Shown here piece by piece: positions 7,459 through 16,475 of a stretch of DNA of 64,000 bases. Each line of letters begins with the position of its first letter. Position 1 is the stretch's first letter. A program made the position numbers and the translations under genes. Where the stretch lies: positions 372,001 to 436,000 of the forward strand of contig NZ_CP080528.1 of the NCBI RefSeq assembly GCF_024746815.1, written 5' to 3'. A model generated the notes under the pieces. That model had not been told where the DNA came from. It saw only the letters and a program-made list of their open reading frames with translations, and did not search any database. This stretch comes from Mesorhizobium sp. AR07 (lineage in GTDB: Bacteria; Pseudomonadota; Alphaproteobacteria; Rhizobiales; Rhizobiaceae).

Positions 7459-8874
7459 TCAATTCTCCGTATTGGGCAAGAGAGGCAAGAGATAGCCGGT
7501 GGTCGAATGGTCGGACACGAGATAGCGGGCGGCAACGGCCTTGACCTGATCGGCGGTGACCTTGCGGATGCGGTCCGGCCGTTCCTCGACGTCTTTCAGA
7601 TTGCCGCCGGTGGCAAGCGTGGAGCCATACATGCTGGCGATGGAGTCCTGCTGGTCGTGGGCGAAGATTACTGAGCGGACATAGCGGTCTTTCGCCTTGT
7701 CCAGCTCGTCGCTGGTGACGCCGTCCCTGGCGATGCGGGCGATCTCGGCGTCGACCGCGGCCTCGATGTCGGCAAGCTTGGCGTCGCCCCGCGGCGAGCC
7801 GTGAATGCTGAAGTAGCTAGCATCCAGCATGGTGCCCTCGAAATGGGCGCCGGCCTCGGCGGCAATGCCCTGTTTCACTACCAACTGCTGGTACAGCCGG
7901 CTGCGGGTGCCGCCGCCGAGGATTTCGGCCAGCAGGTCGAGCGCCTCGGCCTCGCCGCGCTCAGCGGTGCGATAGGACGGCACCACCCAATGCGTCGAAA
8001 AGTTCGGCACCGACACGCGCGCGTCGGTCAGCGTCACCGTGCGCTTAGTGTTCTGCCCCGGCTCGACCGGACGGATGCGGGTTAGACCAGGAGCCGCCGG
8101 CACCGTTCCATACGTCTTCTCGGCCAGAGCCTTTACCGTCTCCGGCGCGACGTCCCCGGCCACCACCAGCACGGCGTTGTTGGGCGTGTAATATTTGTCG
8201 TAGAAGGCCCTGGCGTCGGTCCAGTCCAGCTTCTCCATCTCCTGCATCCAGCCGATGACAGGTATTCGGTAGGGCTGGTTCTGCCAGAGCGTGGCGTCGA
8301 CCGCCTCGCCCAGCACCGCCTGGGGATCGTTGTCGATGCGCGAGCGGCGCTCCTCGATGATCACGTCGCGCTCGGTCTTGATATCATCGTCGGTGATGCT
8401 GAGGTTGAACATGCGGTCGGCCTCGAAGCTCATCATCTGCTCCAACGCGGGAGGCGCCACCGTCTCATAGAAGGCGGTATAGTCCTGAGAGGTGAAGGCG
8501 TTGTGCGAGCCGCCGATCTCGGCCACCGCGCGGTCGAACTCGCCGGCGGCATGGTTGATCGTCGCCGCCTTGAACATCAGATGCTCGACGAAATGCGCGA
8601 TGCCGGATTTGCCGGGCGGCTCGTCGGCGCTGCCGATCTTGTACCAGACCATATGGGTGACGATCGGCGCGCGGTTATCGGGGATGACGACCACTTCCAT
8701 GCCGTTGTCGAGCAGGAAATTCGTTGCCTTGATGTCGTCGTTGGCCGCTAAAACCGGAGCGGTGGTCACAAACGCCAGCGCGGTCGCAAAAAGTGTCCCG
8801 CGCAGGCAGCCAAACCGAAGGGTTACTGATGGCTTCTCTTTTCGTGACCGGCCGATAGGCAAGGTTTGAGTCAA
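7459..8874 (-). CDS. M16-family zinc metallopeptidase, catalytic subunit
   Basis: The 471-residue protein has a signal peptide (hydrophobic core TLFATALAFVTTAPVLA, cut near residue 44). The inverted zinc site is complete: His94, Glu97 and His98 in HFVEHLMF, with the distal ligand Glu174 (IIEERRSR) 76 residues later. The C-terminal domain carries GGGTRSRLYQQLVVKQGIA, typical of PqqL/YmxG-like proteins. It is expected to degrade peptides in the periplasm together with the non-catalytic partner encoded immediately downstream. In Sinorhizobium an unrelated-size M16 enzyme, HrrP, degrades plant nodule peptides; a similar role here would be speculation. Confidence 0.92.
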   Translation of the reverse strand: MTQTLPIGRSRKEKPSVTLRFGCLRGTLFATALAFVTTAPVLAANDDIKATNFLLDNGMEVVVIPDNRAPIVTHMVWYKIGSADEPPGKSGIAHFVEHLMFKAATINHAAGEFDRAVAEIGGSHNAFTSQDYTAFYETVAPPALEQMMSFEADRMFNLSITDDDIKTERDVIIEERRSRIDNDPQAVLGEAVDATLWQNQPYRIPVIGWMQEMEKLDWTDARAFYDKYYTPNNAVLVVAGDVAPETVKALAEKTYGTVPAAPGLTRIRPVEPGQNTKRTVTLTDARVSVPNFSTHWVVPSYRTAERGEAEALDLLAEILGGGTRSRLYQQLVVKQGIAAEAGAHFEGTMLDASYFSIHGSPRGDAKLADIEAAVDAEIARIARDGVTSDELDKAKDRYVRSVIFAHDQQDSIASMYGSTLATGGNLKDVEERPDRIRKVTADQVKAVAARYLVSDHSTTGYLLPLLPNTEN

Positions 8875-9319
8875 AGTGAGTTGTCCTTATTTTTGAAGGT
8901 GCTGCATGCTCATCGCCCTTAGTGGGACAAAGTGGCTCGTGGGCAGCCCCGGGCCAGATGGGCCATCAGCATGTTGCCAGGTCTGACTCGAGCGTTTTTG
9001 AGTGCATCTGGGAAACGTGAGGTGGCATTTTTTGTTGGGTGATCATGGGACGGCTTCTCCTTGGTCCGTGACGTGTTTGCCGATGATCCGGCGTCGTTTG
9101 CCATTTGGCGATCGTGCAACGCCGGACGGTATTGATAAGGTCTCCTAGTTCATAAGATCTCCTGACTGGTTGTCCCCACAACAACCCTTCTTGCAGAGCT
9201 AGCTGACAGTAGCCTGAAAGCTACGAGCGAGTTGCGCGACAGCGATCTTGAGTGGCCTCAAGGGTAAGCGCGTAGGCATCCCCACGTAGCGTGCAGGCGG
9301 TTGATCGCTCATTTTCAGC
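8875..9319. other. Intergenic region upstream of the M16 operon and the second IS66 copy
   Basis: No gene was recognised. It should hold the M16 operon promoter on the minus strand. On the plus strand, 9205-9223 resembles a type III secretion regulator box (see separate entry). Confidence 0.4.
9205..9223 (+). promoter_or_regulatory. tts box-like sequence (candidate TtsI site)
   Basis: GACAGTAGCCTGAAAGCTA matches the outer parts of the rhizobial tts box as I recall it (GTCAG, six variable bases, then CGAAAGCTA), with mismatches at position 2 and in the middle. No type III effector gene follows; an IS66 remnant starts about 100 bp downstream. It may be an orphaned box or chance. Confidence 0.2.
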
Positions 9320-9692
9320 ATGAATCATGCGGAGAATCCTATGAGCGACAATATGAGCCATCATCGAACATTCGAGATTTTGACGGCGGAGCCTGTGCCG
9401 TCCCGACGCAAGCCGCGCCATCGGTCGGACGAAGAGAAGGCACGGCTTGTCGCCGAAGCGTTCTCGCCAGGGGGGCAATGTCTCGGCGGTTGCGCGTTCC
9501 GAGGGGCTGGACCCCTCGCAGCTCTATGCGTGGCGCCGCAAGGCGCTTTCGTCGGGTTGCAAGTTCACGCGCTTTGAAGCGGTGGGCAGCGACACGGTGG
9601 AAATCGTCATTGGCGACGCAGTGGTGCGCGCCGGCGGCGATGTCGATCCCGATCGCCTGGCGAGGATCATCCGCGCGGTTCGTAAGGCATGA
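9320..9692 (+). pseudogene. tnpA: IS66-family tnpA, frameshifted (second copy)
   Basis: The N-terminal part in one frame (HHRTFEILTAEPVPSRRKPRH, then SDEEKARLVAEAFSPGG) continues in the next frame as NVSAVARSEGLDPSQLYAWR and VEIVIGDAVVRAGGDVDPDR. The break is at the run of six G at 9470-9475; five G would restore the frame. Together they form a normal TnpA with a helix-turn-helix. It overlaps tnpB at 9689-9692 (ATGA). Confidence 0.8.
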
Positions 9693-10032
9693 TCGCTTCC
9701 GGTGTGGTGGTTTACGTGTCGTGCCAGCCGGTCGACTTCCGCAAGGGCGCGGCATCTTTGATGGCGCTGGTCAGGGATGGCGGCCTGACCCATTCTCGGG
9801 GGCACTTCACGTATTCCGTTCGAAGCGTGCGGACCGGGTTCGCATCGTGTGGTGGGACGGCAGCGGGGTTTGTCTTTATTCGAAGACTCTGGAAGATCAC
9901 AGCTTCTGCTGGCCGGGGATATCGGCCGCGCGCATGCGTCTCGACCACGCCCAGTTGATGGCGCTTCTGGCCGGACTGGACTGGAAAAAGATTCGTCCGG
10001 CCAGGGTCAGGCGGCCGTTATCGACGGGCTGA
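9689..10032 (+). pseudogene. tnpB: IS66-family tnpB, frameshifted (second copy)
   Basis: It starts MIASGVVVYVSCQPVDFRKG and continues ALVRDGGL, then the match moves to another frame as PFSGALHVFRSKRADRVRIV and WWDGSGVCLYSKTLEDHSFC to the TGA at 10030-10032. A one-base deletion near 9786 (CTGACC instead of CTGGACC) explains the break. Total length would be the usual 115 residues. Confidence 0.8.
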
Positions 10033-10108
10033 AACCGGCCTGCGGCAAGATGAATCATGCGGCTGGAACGGTTGGGAAAGCGGCTGTTTTTGTGCTCTGT
10101 TGCTTGCC

Positions 10109-10548
10109 ATGGTTCTACCGGGTCTTGCCCTTCCCGACGACGTTGATGCGCTGAAGGCGATGATCCTTTCCATGGCTCGCGAGCAGGCTGCAAGCGAGGC
10201 CCGGATCGCAGTCGCCGACGCTCGGATCGCAGCATCTGAGGCGGAGGTCGCCCGGCTGAAAGCTGTCGAGAAAAGCGCCAGCGAGCGGATCGCCAATCTC
10301 ACGTCAATCCTGAAAGTTTTGCAGCGCACGCAACATGGCACGCGTTCCGAGCGGCTACGCCTGGCCATCGACGACGAGCAGGCCTCCTTTGCCTTCGAAG
10401 AGGTCGAGACCGGCCTTTCGGAAATCCGGAGCGAACTCGACCGCGCGGTCGGGAACAAGCCGAAGCGCGCCCCGCGTCCGCGCAAGGGCTTTGCTGCCCA
10501 CCTCGAACGCATCGAGGAGGTCGTCGAGCCGGAAATCCCGGCCGTGTG
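10109..10548 (+). pseudogene. tnpC: IS66-family tnpC, N-terminal part only
   Basis: From the ATG at 10109 the frame encodes the TnpC coiled coil (LKAMILSMAREQAASEARIA, KVLQRTQHGTRSERLRL) and the zinc-finger approach region (KRAPRPRKGFAAHLERIEEV). Homology ends after EIPA near 10548, where an ISL3-type element begins. The DDE catalytic domain is not found further on, so the IS66 copy was cut and its 3' part lost. Confidence 0.75.
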
Positions 10549-10560
10549 GCGCGACAATTT

Positions 10561-12208
10561 GGGGTTCTTCCGCATATTTGGTGCACGCCGGGATTCACGG
10601 GCGGTGCGAATGAGTCCATAGAGTCGGAATCGCAGTCGACGCCGGTGATTCGCCCGTGCTCCATGCTGCTCGCTGGTCTCGCCCGAGCTTTCGATTGTCC
10701 AAATTCTCCCACAGGCCGACACGGTGGTGCTTGTAGCCCGGCCGAAGGCGACAGAATCGTGCTGTCCCTCCTGCGGCTGCCGAACCGGCCGCGTCCACAG
10801 CCACTACATGCGCCGGGTGGCTGATCTGCCGTGGCAGGGACGGGTTGTCGAAATCCGGCTTCACGCCAGGCGGTTCCGCTGCGCCGATCCGCGATGCCGT
10901 CAGCGGATCTTTACGGAACGATTGCCGGAAACGGTGCAGCCGAAAGCAAGACGCACCGCCCGCCTCGGCGAGAGCCAGTTGGTAATCGGCTTCGCGGCCG
11001 GCGGTGAACCCGGCTCGCGCCTGTCGCGCAAACTCGCCATGCCGGTGAGCGGCGACACGCTGTTGCGGATGATCCGCGCGGCCGGGTTCGAGCCGCCGGA
11101 AGCGCCGCGGGTGGTTGGCATCGACGACTGGGCCTGGCGCAGAGGACAGCGCTACGGAACGATCATCTGCGATCTGGAGCGCAACCGCGTCCTCGATCTG
11201 TTGCCCGACCGAAATGCCAACACGGTCGCGTCATGGCTGAAACGTTATCCGGGCATCGAAGTCATCGCTCGCGATCGCGCCGGCATTTATGCTGACGGCG
11301 CCCGTCGTGGTGCTCCCCATGCAACGCAGGTCGCCGACCGCTGGCATCTTCTCCAGAACCTGGGCGAAGCGTTGCGTCTGGCCCTCGGCCGCCATCGCAA
11401 AGCGGTCAGTGCCGCCGGAAAGGCGATGATGGCCGAGATGAGTGGCGATGCCGACGCCAATCCGGAACCATCAGTGGAGACTTCCCCGAAGCTTGATGGC
11501 CTGCGCCGGTCGTGCCGCAACCAGCGCAGTGAACTCTATGCTGAAGTCCTTGATTTGCGGACGACCGGCATGTCGCCGCGACAGATCGCGCCCCGGACCG
11601 GCATGAGCGTGAGAACGGTCGAGCGCTGGCTTGCAGCGGGCGGGGAGCCCGAGCACCGGCGGCCGCCCGCGCGCTCGGTTTTCATAGATCCTTTCCAGGA
11701 GTATCTCGAAGGACGCTGGCAGGAAGGCCAACGCAACGGGTTGCACCTGTGGAGCGAAATCAAGCGCCGCGGCTTTGCAGGCAGCAGGGCGACCGTCTAC
11801 AGGTGGACCGCCGCCCGCCAGCAGTGCTCATCGACCGCTCCGCCAAATGCGCGATGGCGGCCGCCGTCGCGCCGAAACTGTGCATGGCTGCTGAGGGAAG
11901 ACCCGACTTTGCTCGATCAGCAGACCGAACAATTCTTGGGCCATCTCTATGACTGCGCGCCGGAGCTCTTGAAGGCGGGTGACCTGGCCCGACGTTTCGC
12001 TGCACTGATACGCGGCGACGACGATGCCAGCCTCGAGCAATGGATTGAGGACGCCACGGACAGCGAACTGGCTTCACTTGCAGCAGGCATCGGCCGTGAC
12101 ATTGCGGCTGTTCGGGCCGCAATCACCCAGCCCTGGAGCACCAGTCCCGTCGAGAGACAGATTAACCGTCTCAAGACCATCAAGCGCCAGATGTATGGGC
12201 GCTCCGGG
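10561..12208 (+). mobile_element. ISL3-type insertion sequence, 3' end missing
   Basis: The left end is probably near 10561, where GGGTTCTTCCGCATATTTGG follows the interrupted IS66 tnpC; this resembles ISL3-family ends. The transposase frame loses homology at about 12208, a few codons before its normal end, and group II intron sequence follows. The right inverted repeat was not found. Confidence 0.6.
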
Positions 12209-12211
12209 TAG
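10724..12211 (+). CDS. ISL3-family transposase, C-terminus truncated
   Basis: The 495-residue frame has the ISL3 order: an N-terminal zinc finger (CCPSCGCRTGRVHSHYMRRV, then FRCADPRCRQRIF), a DDE domain with VVGIDDWAWRRGQRYGTIIC and ADRWHLLQNLGEAL, and a C-terminal catalytic block SPVERQINRLKTIKRQMYGR. The usual final residues are lost because the frame ends in intron DNA (GRSG, stop). In-frame sequence upstream of the GTG at 10724 looks related too (SPELSIVQILPQADTVVLVA), so the true start is probably further upstream. The truncation is short, so activity cannot be ruled out, but mobility needs the missing right end. Confidence 0.8.
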   Translation: MVLVARPKATESCCPSCGCRTGRVHSHYMRRVADLPWQGRVVEIRLHARRFRCADPRCRQRIFTERLPETVQPKARRTARLGESQLVIGFAAGGEPGSRLSRKLAMPVSGDTLLRMIRAAGFEPPEAPRVVGIDDWAWRRGQRYGTIICDLERNRVLDLLPDRNANTVASWLKRYPGIEVIARDRAGIYADGARRGAPHATQVADRWHLLQNLGEALRLALGRHRKAVSAAGKAMMAEMSGDADANPEPSVETSPKLDGLRRSCRNQRSELYAEVLDLRTTGMSPRQIAPRTGMSVRTVERWLAAGGEPEHRRPPARSVFIDPFQEYLEGRWQEGQRNGLHLWSEIKRRGFAGSRATVYRWTAARQQCSSTAPPNARWRPPSRRNCAWLLREDPTLLDQQTEQFLGHLYDCAPELLKAGDLARRFAALIRGDDDASLEQWIEDATDSELASLAAGIGRDIAAVRAAITQPWSTSPVERQINRLKTIKRQMYGRSG

Positions 12212-12436
12212 TCAGTTGCGGTGCACGCGCACGGTCTGGCGGGACGGATTCACCGAGCAATTTCTGCTCGCAATGACCCCGAGCTGCCGATACCGCCTCG
12301 CCTGGATGGGGACGCCTGAGTTCGCCATGTCTTCTGGAGAGCCGGATGCGTAACGAAAGGCGCAAGTCCGGTTCGGGAAGAGGCGGTGAGAAACCGGTCG
12401 CCGAGAGGCGACACGGCGCTTGCCGCCTACTTTTAT
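12212..12436 (+). mobile_element. Group II intron 3' part (domain V and VI region)
   Basis: The sequence at 12339-12374 is a group II intron domain V, followed by a GC-rich hairpin region that fits domain VI (GGCGGTGAGAAACCGGTCGCC). No reverse transcriptase coding is recognised before it. The intron 3' end should be near 12436. It replaces the end of the ISL3 element, in the same orientation as the intron 5' part at 1.3-2.0 kb. Confidence 0.55.
12339..12374 (+). ncRNA. Group II intron domain V hairpin
   Basis: GAGCCGGATGCG pairs with the distal CGCAAGTCCGGTTC around a GAAA-type loop, the layout of the catalytic domain V (usually about 34 nt). The AGC triad at the base is present. Confidence 0.65.
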
Positions 12437-12615
12437 ACGTCACCGTGTTCCGCGGTGATTTAGGGGAAGGGGCCTCGGTCGCCGAACTTCAGAACCTCAG
12501 TCGCACCAAGCGCGAGGCCAAACTAGACGATCGATTCCATGAATCCGGCTTGGAAGGAACAATCAGTTGCTTGGTGGATTCCTCGTTTGCGATTGGCGAA
12601 ACGAGGAGCAGCATC

Positions 12616-13760
12616 ATGGCAGGACAGCGGCGTGTGATCGAGTTGGCGATGAACGAGGAAGAGGTTGTGCAATTGGGCGCGATATCGCGCTCGCGCACGG
12701 AACGCACGAGCCGGGTGGCGCGCGCGCAAATGCTGCTCAACTATCGTGAAACGCCGTCGTTCTTCACGGTGGGGCGAAGGCTGGGGGTTCATCATCAGAC
12801 AGTGCAACGCTGCGTCGAACGGGCGGTGGACTATGGCCCGCTGGCCGCACTTGATGACCGGCCGCGACCGGGGAAGGAGCCTGTGATCACGCCGGAGGCT
12901 AAGGCTTGGCTGGTATCGTTGGCCTGTGACAAGGCCAAGGACCACGGCTATCCGCACGAGTTGTGGACGACGCGGTTGCTGGCCCGCCATGCGCGCGAGC
13001 ACGGCCCGACGGTTGGACACGCCTGTTTGGCCAGTCTGGTCCAGGGCACGGTGTGCAAGATCCTCGGCAAAGAGGAAATCAAGCCGCATAAGGTGCGCTA
13101 TTATCTTGAGCAACGAGACGCCGAGTTCGAACAGAAGATGGCCGAGGTTCTGTGCGTCTATCGTGAAGTCGAGGTCCTGAAAAAAGCCTCTGCCAAGTCG
13201 AACAGGCGGCGCAAGCTGGTGGCGATCATCTCGTGCGATGAAAAGCCCGGAATCCAGGCCATCGCAACGACGGCGCCGGATTTGCCGCCCGTGCCTGGCG
13301 CCTACGCCACCTTCGCGCGCGACCATGGTACAAGCGCCATGGCACGCTCAGCCTGTTGGCCGGGATTGATTTGCTTACCGGCAAGGTCCATGCGCTCGTG
13401 CGAGATCGCCATCGCAGCCGCGAGTTCGTCGAATTGCTCAAGCTCCTCGATGCTGCCTACCCGGTCGGGACCGCAATCAAGTTGATCCTCGACGATCATT
13501 CCGCGCACATATCGAGAGAGACCAGAGCCTGGCTCGCTACTCGACCGGCCGGCCGCTTCGAACTCATCTTCACTCCTAAGCACGGCTCGTGGCTCAATCT
13601 TATTGAGGGCTTCTTCTCCAAGTTCGCTCGCTCGGTGCTGCGCCATATCCGGGTGACCTCGAAACATGAGCTCAAACAGCGCATCATGGCTGGTATCGAC
13701 GAGGTCAATCGCCATCCCGTCATCCACACATGGTCCTACAAACTCGCCGAGGCCGCCTGA
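12616..13760 (+). pseudogene. IS630-family transposase, frameshifted
   Basis: From the ATG at 12616 the protein has the IS630 helix-turn-helix (FFTVGRRLGVHHQTVQRCVE) and the first catalytic Asp block (LVAIISCDEKPGIQAIATTA). The rest is in another frame: LAGIDLLTGKVHALVRDRHR, KLILDDHSAHISRE (second Asp) and TPKHGSWLNLIEGFFSKFAR (third acidic residue). A one-base deletion near 13327 (GACCATGGTAC where GACCATGAGTAC is expected) explains the break. Joined, it would be about 380 residues, which is normal. Confidence 0.8.
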
Positions 13761-14135
13761 TATGATTCGAACCAAAGAAACGCAGGACTAGATGCTATCA
13801 AGGACGCCTGTACGGCCTATATCCAAGGACCGATGGCGGCGGCCTTGACTGAATTGGTACCTGCCGCCGCAGAGCGCGGGACTGCCGCTCGGAGACTTTC
13901 AGGTACGAACTGACGACGATGACAAGCAGATTGATATCCGACCGCAACGCCTGTTGAGAGGTATGTCCGTCCGGCAGTGAAGATTGAGTCAGGCGCCAAG
14001 TCAAGTAAGCACTCGAGCTAAATCACCCCGATCGGGTTGATACCGGCGCTACTAACGTTTTCCTTATGTGATCGTCCCGAACGGTTCTTTTTCTTTCCAA
14101 AGGCCGCTTCGAATGATAGATTCGTCCCGATAGGG
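13761..14135. other. Intergenic region upstream of hipBA
   Basis: No gene was recognised. Two symmetric sites lie near the 3' end: CCCGATCGGG (14027-14036), a perfect palindrome, and TCCCGATAGGGA (14125-14136), with 4-base arms around GATA. Confidence 0.45.
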
Positions 14136-14136
14136 A
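14125..14136. promoter_or_regulatory. Candidate HipB operator
   Basis: TCCCGATAGGGA touches the start codon of the hipB-like gene. HipB-type repressors bind short inverted repeats in their own promoter, so this and the palindrome at 14027-14036 are good candidates. This is inference from position and symmetry. Confidence 0.4.
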
Positions 14137-14369
14137 TGAATATGCAGACGATAACCGACAGCAAAACCCTCGGCCTTCGGATCCGGCAGGAACGCAAATC
14201 GCAGGGCCTCACACAGGAACAGCTCGCCGGCCTTACCGGCGTCGGCGTGCGTTTCGTGCGCGAACTGGAAGGGGGGAAGGAGACCTGCCAACTTGGTCGT
14301 GCACTCCAGGTGGCCAGCGCCCTCGGCCTCTTCCTGTCGGTCGGCCGCCGAAGGGATAGCGGGTCATGA
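14136..14369 (+). CDS. hipB: HipB-like antitoxin, XRE-family regulator
   Basis: The 77-residue protein is one Cro/C1-type helix-turn-helix: LGLRIRQERKSQGLTQEQLA, then LTGVGVRFVRELEGGKETCQ and LGRALQVASALGLFL. It should bind its own promoter and neutralise HipA. It overlaps hipA by four bases (ATGA, 14366-14369), the usual coupling of the pair. The ATG at 14136 (or 14142) was chosen because upstream in-frame residues look non-coding and the candidate operator lies there. Confidence 0.88.
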   Translation: MNMQTITDSKTLGLRIRQERKSQGLTQEQLAGLTGVGVRFVRELEGGKETCQLGRALQVASALGLFLSVGRRRDSGS

Positions 14370-15619
14370 CTCATCTACTGGACGTATATTTCAGGGAGAC
14401 CAAGGCCGGCATTCTCAGCCAGGACGAGGACGGCGCGCTGGGCTACGCCTATTACGCCGACTATCTCGCCGGGCAGCAGCCCCGCGTCATTTCCTTCTCG
14501 ATGCCGCTGCGGGAAGAACCCTATGCCGACCGGGTCGCGCGTCCGTTCTTCTCGGGCCTTCTTCCGGACGAGGGCGCGCGGCAGCGTCTTGCCGGAGCGC
14601 TTGGCCTTTCGGCTGGCAATGCGTTCGGCCTGCTCAAGGTCATCGGCGGCGAATGCGCGGGCGCCTTGTCGTTGTATCCAGCTGGTGAAGCGCCGGCTCC
14701 TTCCGACGATGACGAGGCTCTCAGTGCAGAGCGACTCAAGGAAATCATCGGCAAGCTGCGGGAGCGGCCCCTGCTCGGGGGAGAGGAGGGCGTTCGTCTC
14801 TCACTGGCCGGCGCCCAGGACAAGCTCGCGGTGATCGTCGAAGGCGAGACGATCGGGCTAGCCAAGGGCGGCCGCCCAACCACCCATATTCTGAAGCCGG
14901 TCATCCAGGCGCTGGAAGGAACCGTCGAGAACGAGCTCTTCTGTCTGCGCCTGGCAGAGCGTCTCCAACTGCCGGTTCCAAGGGTCGAGATGCGCCGTGC
15001 CGGCGACACCGCGTTTCTTCTGATCCAGCGCTATGACCGTGCGCGGACTGACGGCGGACACATCGAACGATTGCACCAGGAGGATTTCTGCCAGGCGCTC
15101 AGCGTTCCACCCGAACTCAAATATGAAGAAGAGGGCGGTCCCGGTACCAAGAGCTCGCTGGACCTGATCGATCGGGCCTGCGCACGACCGGCGGCGGACC
15201 GGTTGCGCTTCATCCGGATGCTGATCTTTCATTATCTCCTGGGCAATGCCGATGCGCACGGAAAGAATTACGCGCTGCTCTATGACGGCGATACGCCGAA
15301 TCTCGCCCCACTCTACGACGTGGTTTGCACCGCCGCCTATCCGCGGCTGGCCAAGAAGCTCGCCATGGCGATCGGCGGACGATCCGTTCCCGACACGATC
15401 CAACTGAAGCACTGGCTGACGCTCGTTCCCGAAACCCGGGGCGCGCAACGCCTTCTCATCCGCGATATCGCAACCATGGCCGGGCGCATTGGAGATGAGG
15501 CCGACGCTTTGCTCGCGCAGCTGGCGAATGTAGGGGCGGACCACGCCATTCTAAAATCCGTGCGCGCAGTCATCGCGACCCGGGCAACGCACCTTTTGCG
15601 GATGACCGAAGGTGGATGA
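14366..15619 (+). CDS. hipA: HipA-like serine/threonine kinase toxin
   Basis: The 417-residue protein has the HipA N-subdomain 1 (FFSGLLPDEGARQRLAGALG) and the kinase core. The phosphate loop block LSLAGAQDKLAV is at 146-157. The catalytic residues are present: Asp296 and Asn301 in GNADAHGKN, and Asp318 in LYDVV. HipA in E. coli phosphorylates glutamyl-tRNA synthetase and causes growth arrest. This copy appears intact. It differs strongly from the second HipA at 45.0-46.4 kb, so they are not a recent duplication. Confidence 0.9.
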   Translation: MTHLLDVYFRETKAGILSQDEDGALGYAYYADYLAGQQPRVISFSMPLREEPYADRVARPFFSGLLPDEGARQRLAGALGLSAGNAFGLLKVIGGECAGALSLYPAGEAPAPSDDDEALSAERLKEIIGKLRERPLLGGEEGVRLSLAGAQDKLAVIVEGETIGLAKGGRPTTHILKPVIQALEGTVENELFCLRLAERLQLPVPRVEMRRAGDTAFLLIQRYDRARTDGGHIERLHQEDFCQALSVPPELKYEEEGGPGTKSSLDLIDRACARPAADRLRFIRMLIFHYLLGNADAHGKNYALLYDGDTPNLAPLYDVVCTAAYPRLAKKLAMAIGGRSVPDTIQLKHWLTLVPETRGAQRLLIRDIATMAGRIGDEADALLAQLANVGADHAILKSVRAVIATRATHLLRMTEGG

Positions 15620-15894
15620 CGCCTGAGGGTCCACAGGTAACAGACCTTGCTTCGCTCAACCCTTGTCGGTCTCGGTGGCGGAAACTGGGAATGAATCCCG
15701 GTAGATCGATCAGGACGGCAACTTCTTCCTGCTGGGCGAGGAGCCTTAATGGTCTCACCCAAAGGATACATCCAAGCGCGGAACCGCGCGTGCCTACAGG
15801 GGCCATTGTCATCGATGCGGCGGCCACGGCTGCCTAATCGGCAACGGGCAGACCACACCTATTGGCGACAAAAATGAAAAGGATCGTCGAACTC
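15620..15894. other. No recognisable gene
   Basis: Short frames on both strands show no family features. The end of the stretch may hold the decayed start of an IS110 transposase. Confidence 0.35.
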
Positions 15895-16080
15895 AAGAAG
15901 GTTTGGCCCCGCCTATCCGAGCCCACATGACGGAGTTCGGCATCATTGCGGCGAAGGGCGCACAGAACGTCGATCGATTGAAGGAACAACTGGATCTGCT
16001 GCCGGAAGTGGCCCGGATGCCCGTGAGTTTGCTCTTCGATCAGTTGGCTGTTAGCGGTCGTCAGGAAGTGCGCATAAACG
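15895..16080 (+). pseudogene. IS110-family transposase fragment
   Basis: The frame reads GLAPPIRAHMTEFGIIAAKG, then VDRLKEQLDLLPEVARMPVS, which matches the RuvC-like/linker part of IS110 transposases (VRAHMAEFGIVAP type). The catalytic DEDD residues and the C-terminal Ser domain are absent. It is a short remnant. Confidence 0.5.
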
Positions 16081-16137
16081 GTGCCATGTGCTGTTTGGGG
16101 TTTTCCTGTGAGAGAGGTAGGGACCTGCTGATTTCGT

Positions 16138-16285
16138 TTAATCGGTCGGGGCATTGAGGTTTTGGATCTCCTGCTGCATGTCGAGGGCGTAGCATAACCA
16201 GATCTTGTCGCGCAGTTCGGTGAGGAGCTCGAAGACGGCGAGCGCCTGGTCGGGTGTCAGTGCGACGGCGTCGCCGCACACTACC
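16138..16285 (-). pseudogene. Small conserved protein remnant
   Basis: The minus-strand frame ends DAVALTPDQALAVFELLTEL, RDKIWLCYALDMQQEIQNLN. This looks like the middle of a short helical rhizobial protein found near insertion sequences. No start codon with a ribosome binding site is clear; the frame upstream enters unrelated DNA. Function unknown. Confidence 0.3.
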
Positions 16286-16383
16286 AGCCTTCTCGACCAC
16301 CTCATGAATATGGACCAGGCTCCCGGCCCAAGGATGCCACGGGTAAAAAAGCTCGTGCTCCGCGATCCCGTGGGCGTTCTGTC

Positions 16384-16475
16384 GTCGTGTTGTACAACGA
16401 GGTGCGCCCGCATGGGGCGATCGGGCACAGGTCCCGATCTCGTTGCTCAATCACGATGGCGCCGCCAGCCCGCCA
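16384..16475 (+). pseudogene. IS3-family OrfB C-terminal fragment
   Basis: The plus-strand reading YNEVRPHGAIGH, then in the next frame VPISLLNHDGAASP, is the C-terminal end of IS3-family (IS407/IS51-like) OrfB. A one-base deletion at about 16429 separates the two parts. It abuts the truncated IS1380 transposase on the opposite strand. Confidence 0.5.

Noticed and set aside
13755..13785. GATTCGAACC as a tRNA T-arm
   Set aside because: No acceptor or anticodon stem could be built around it, and it directly follows the IS630 stop codon.
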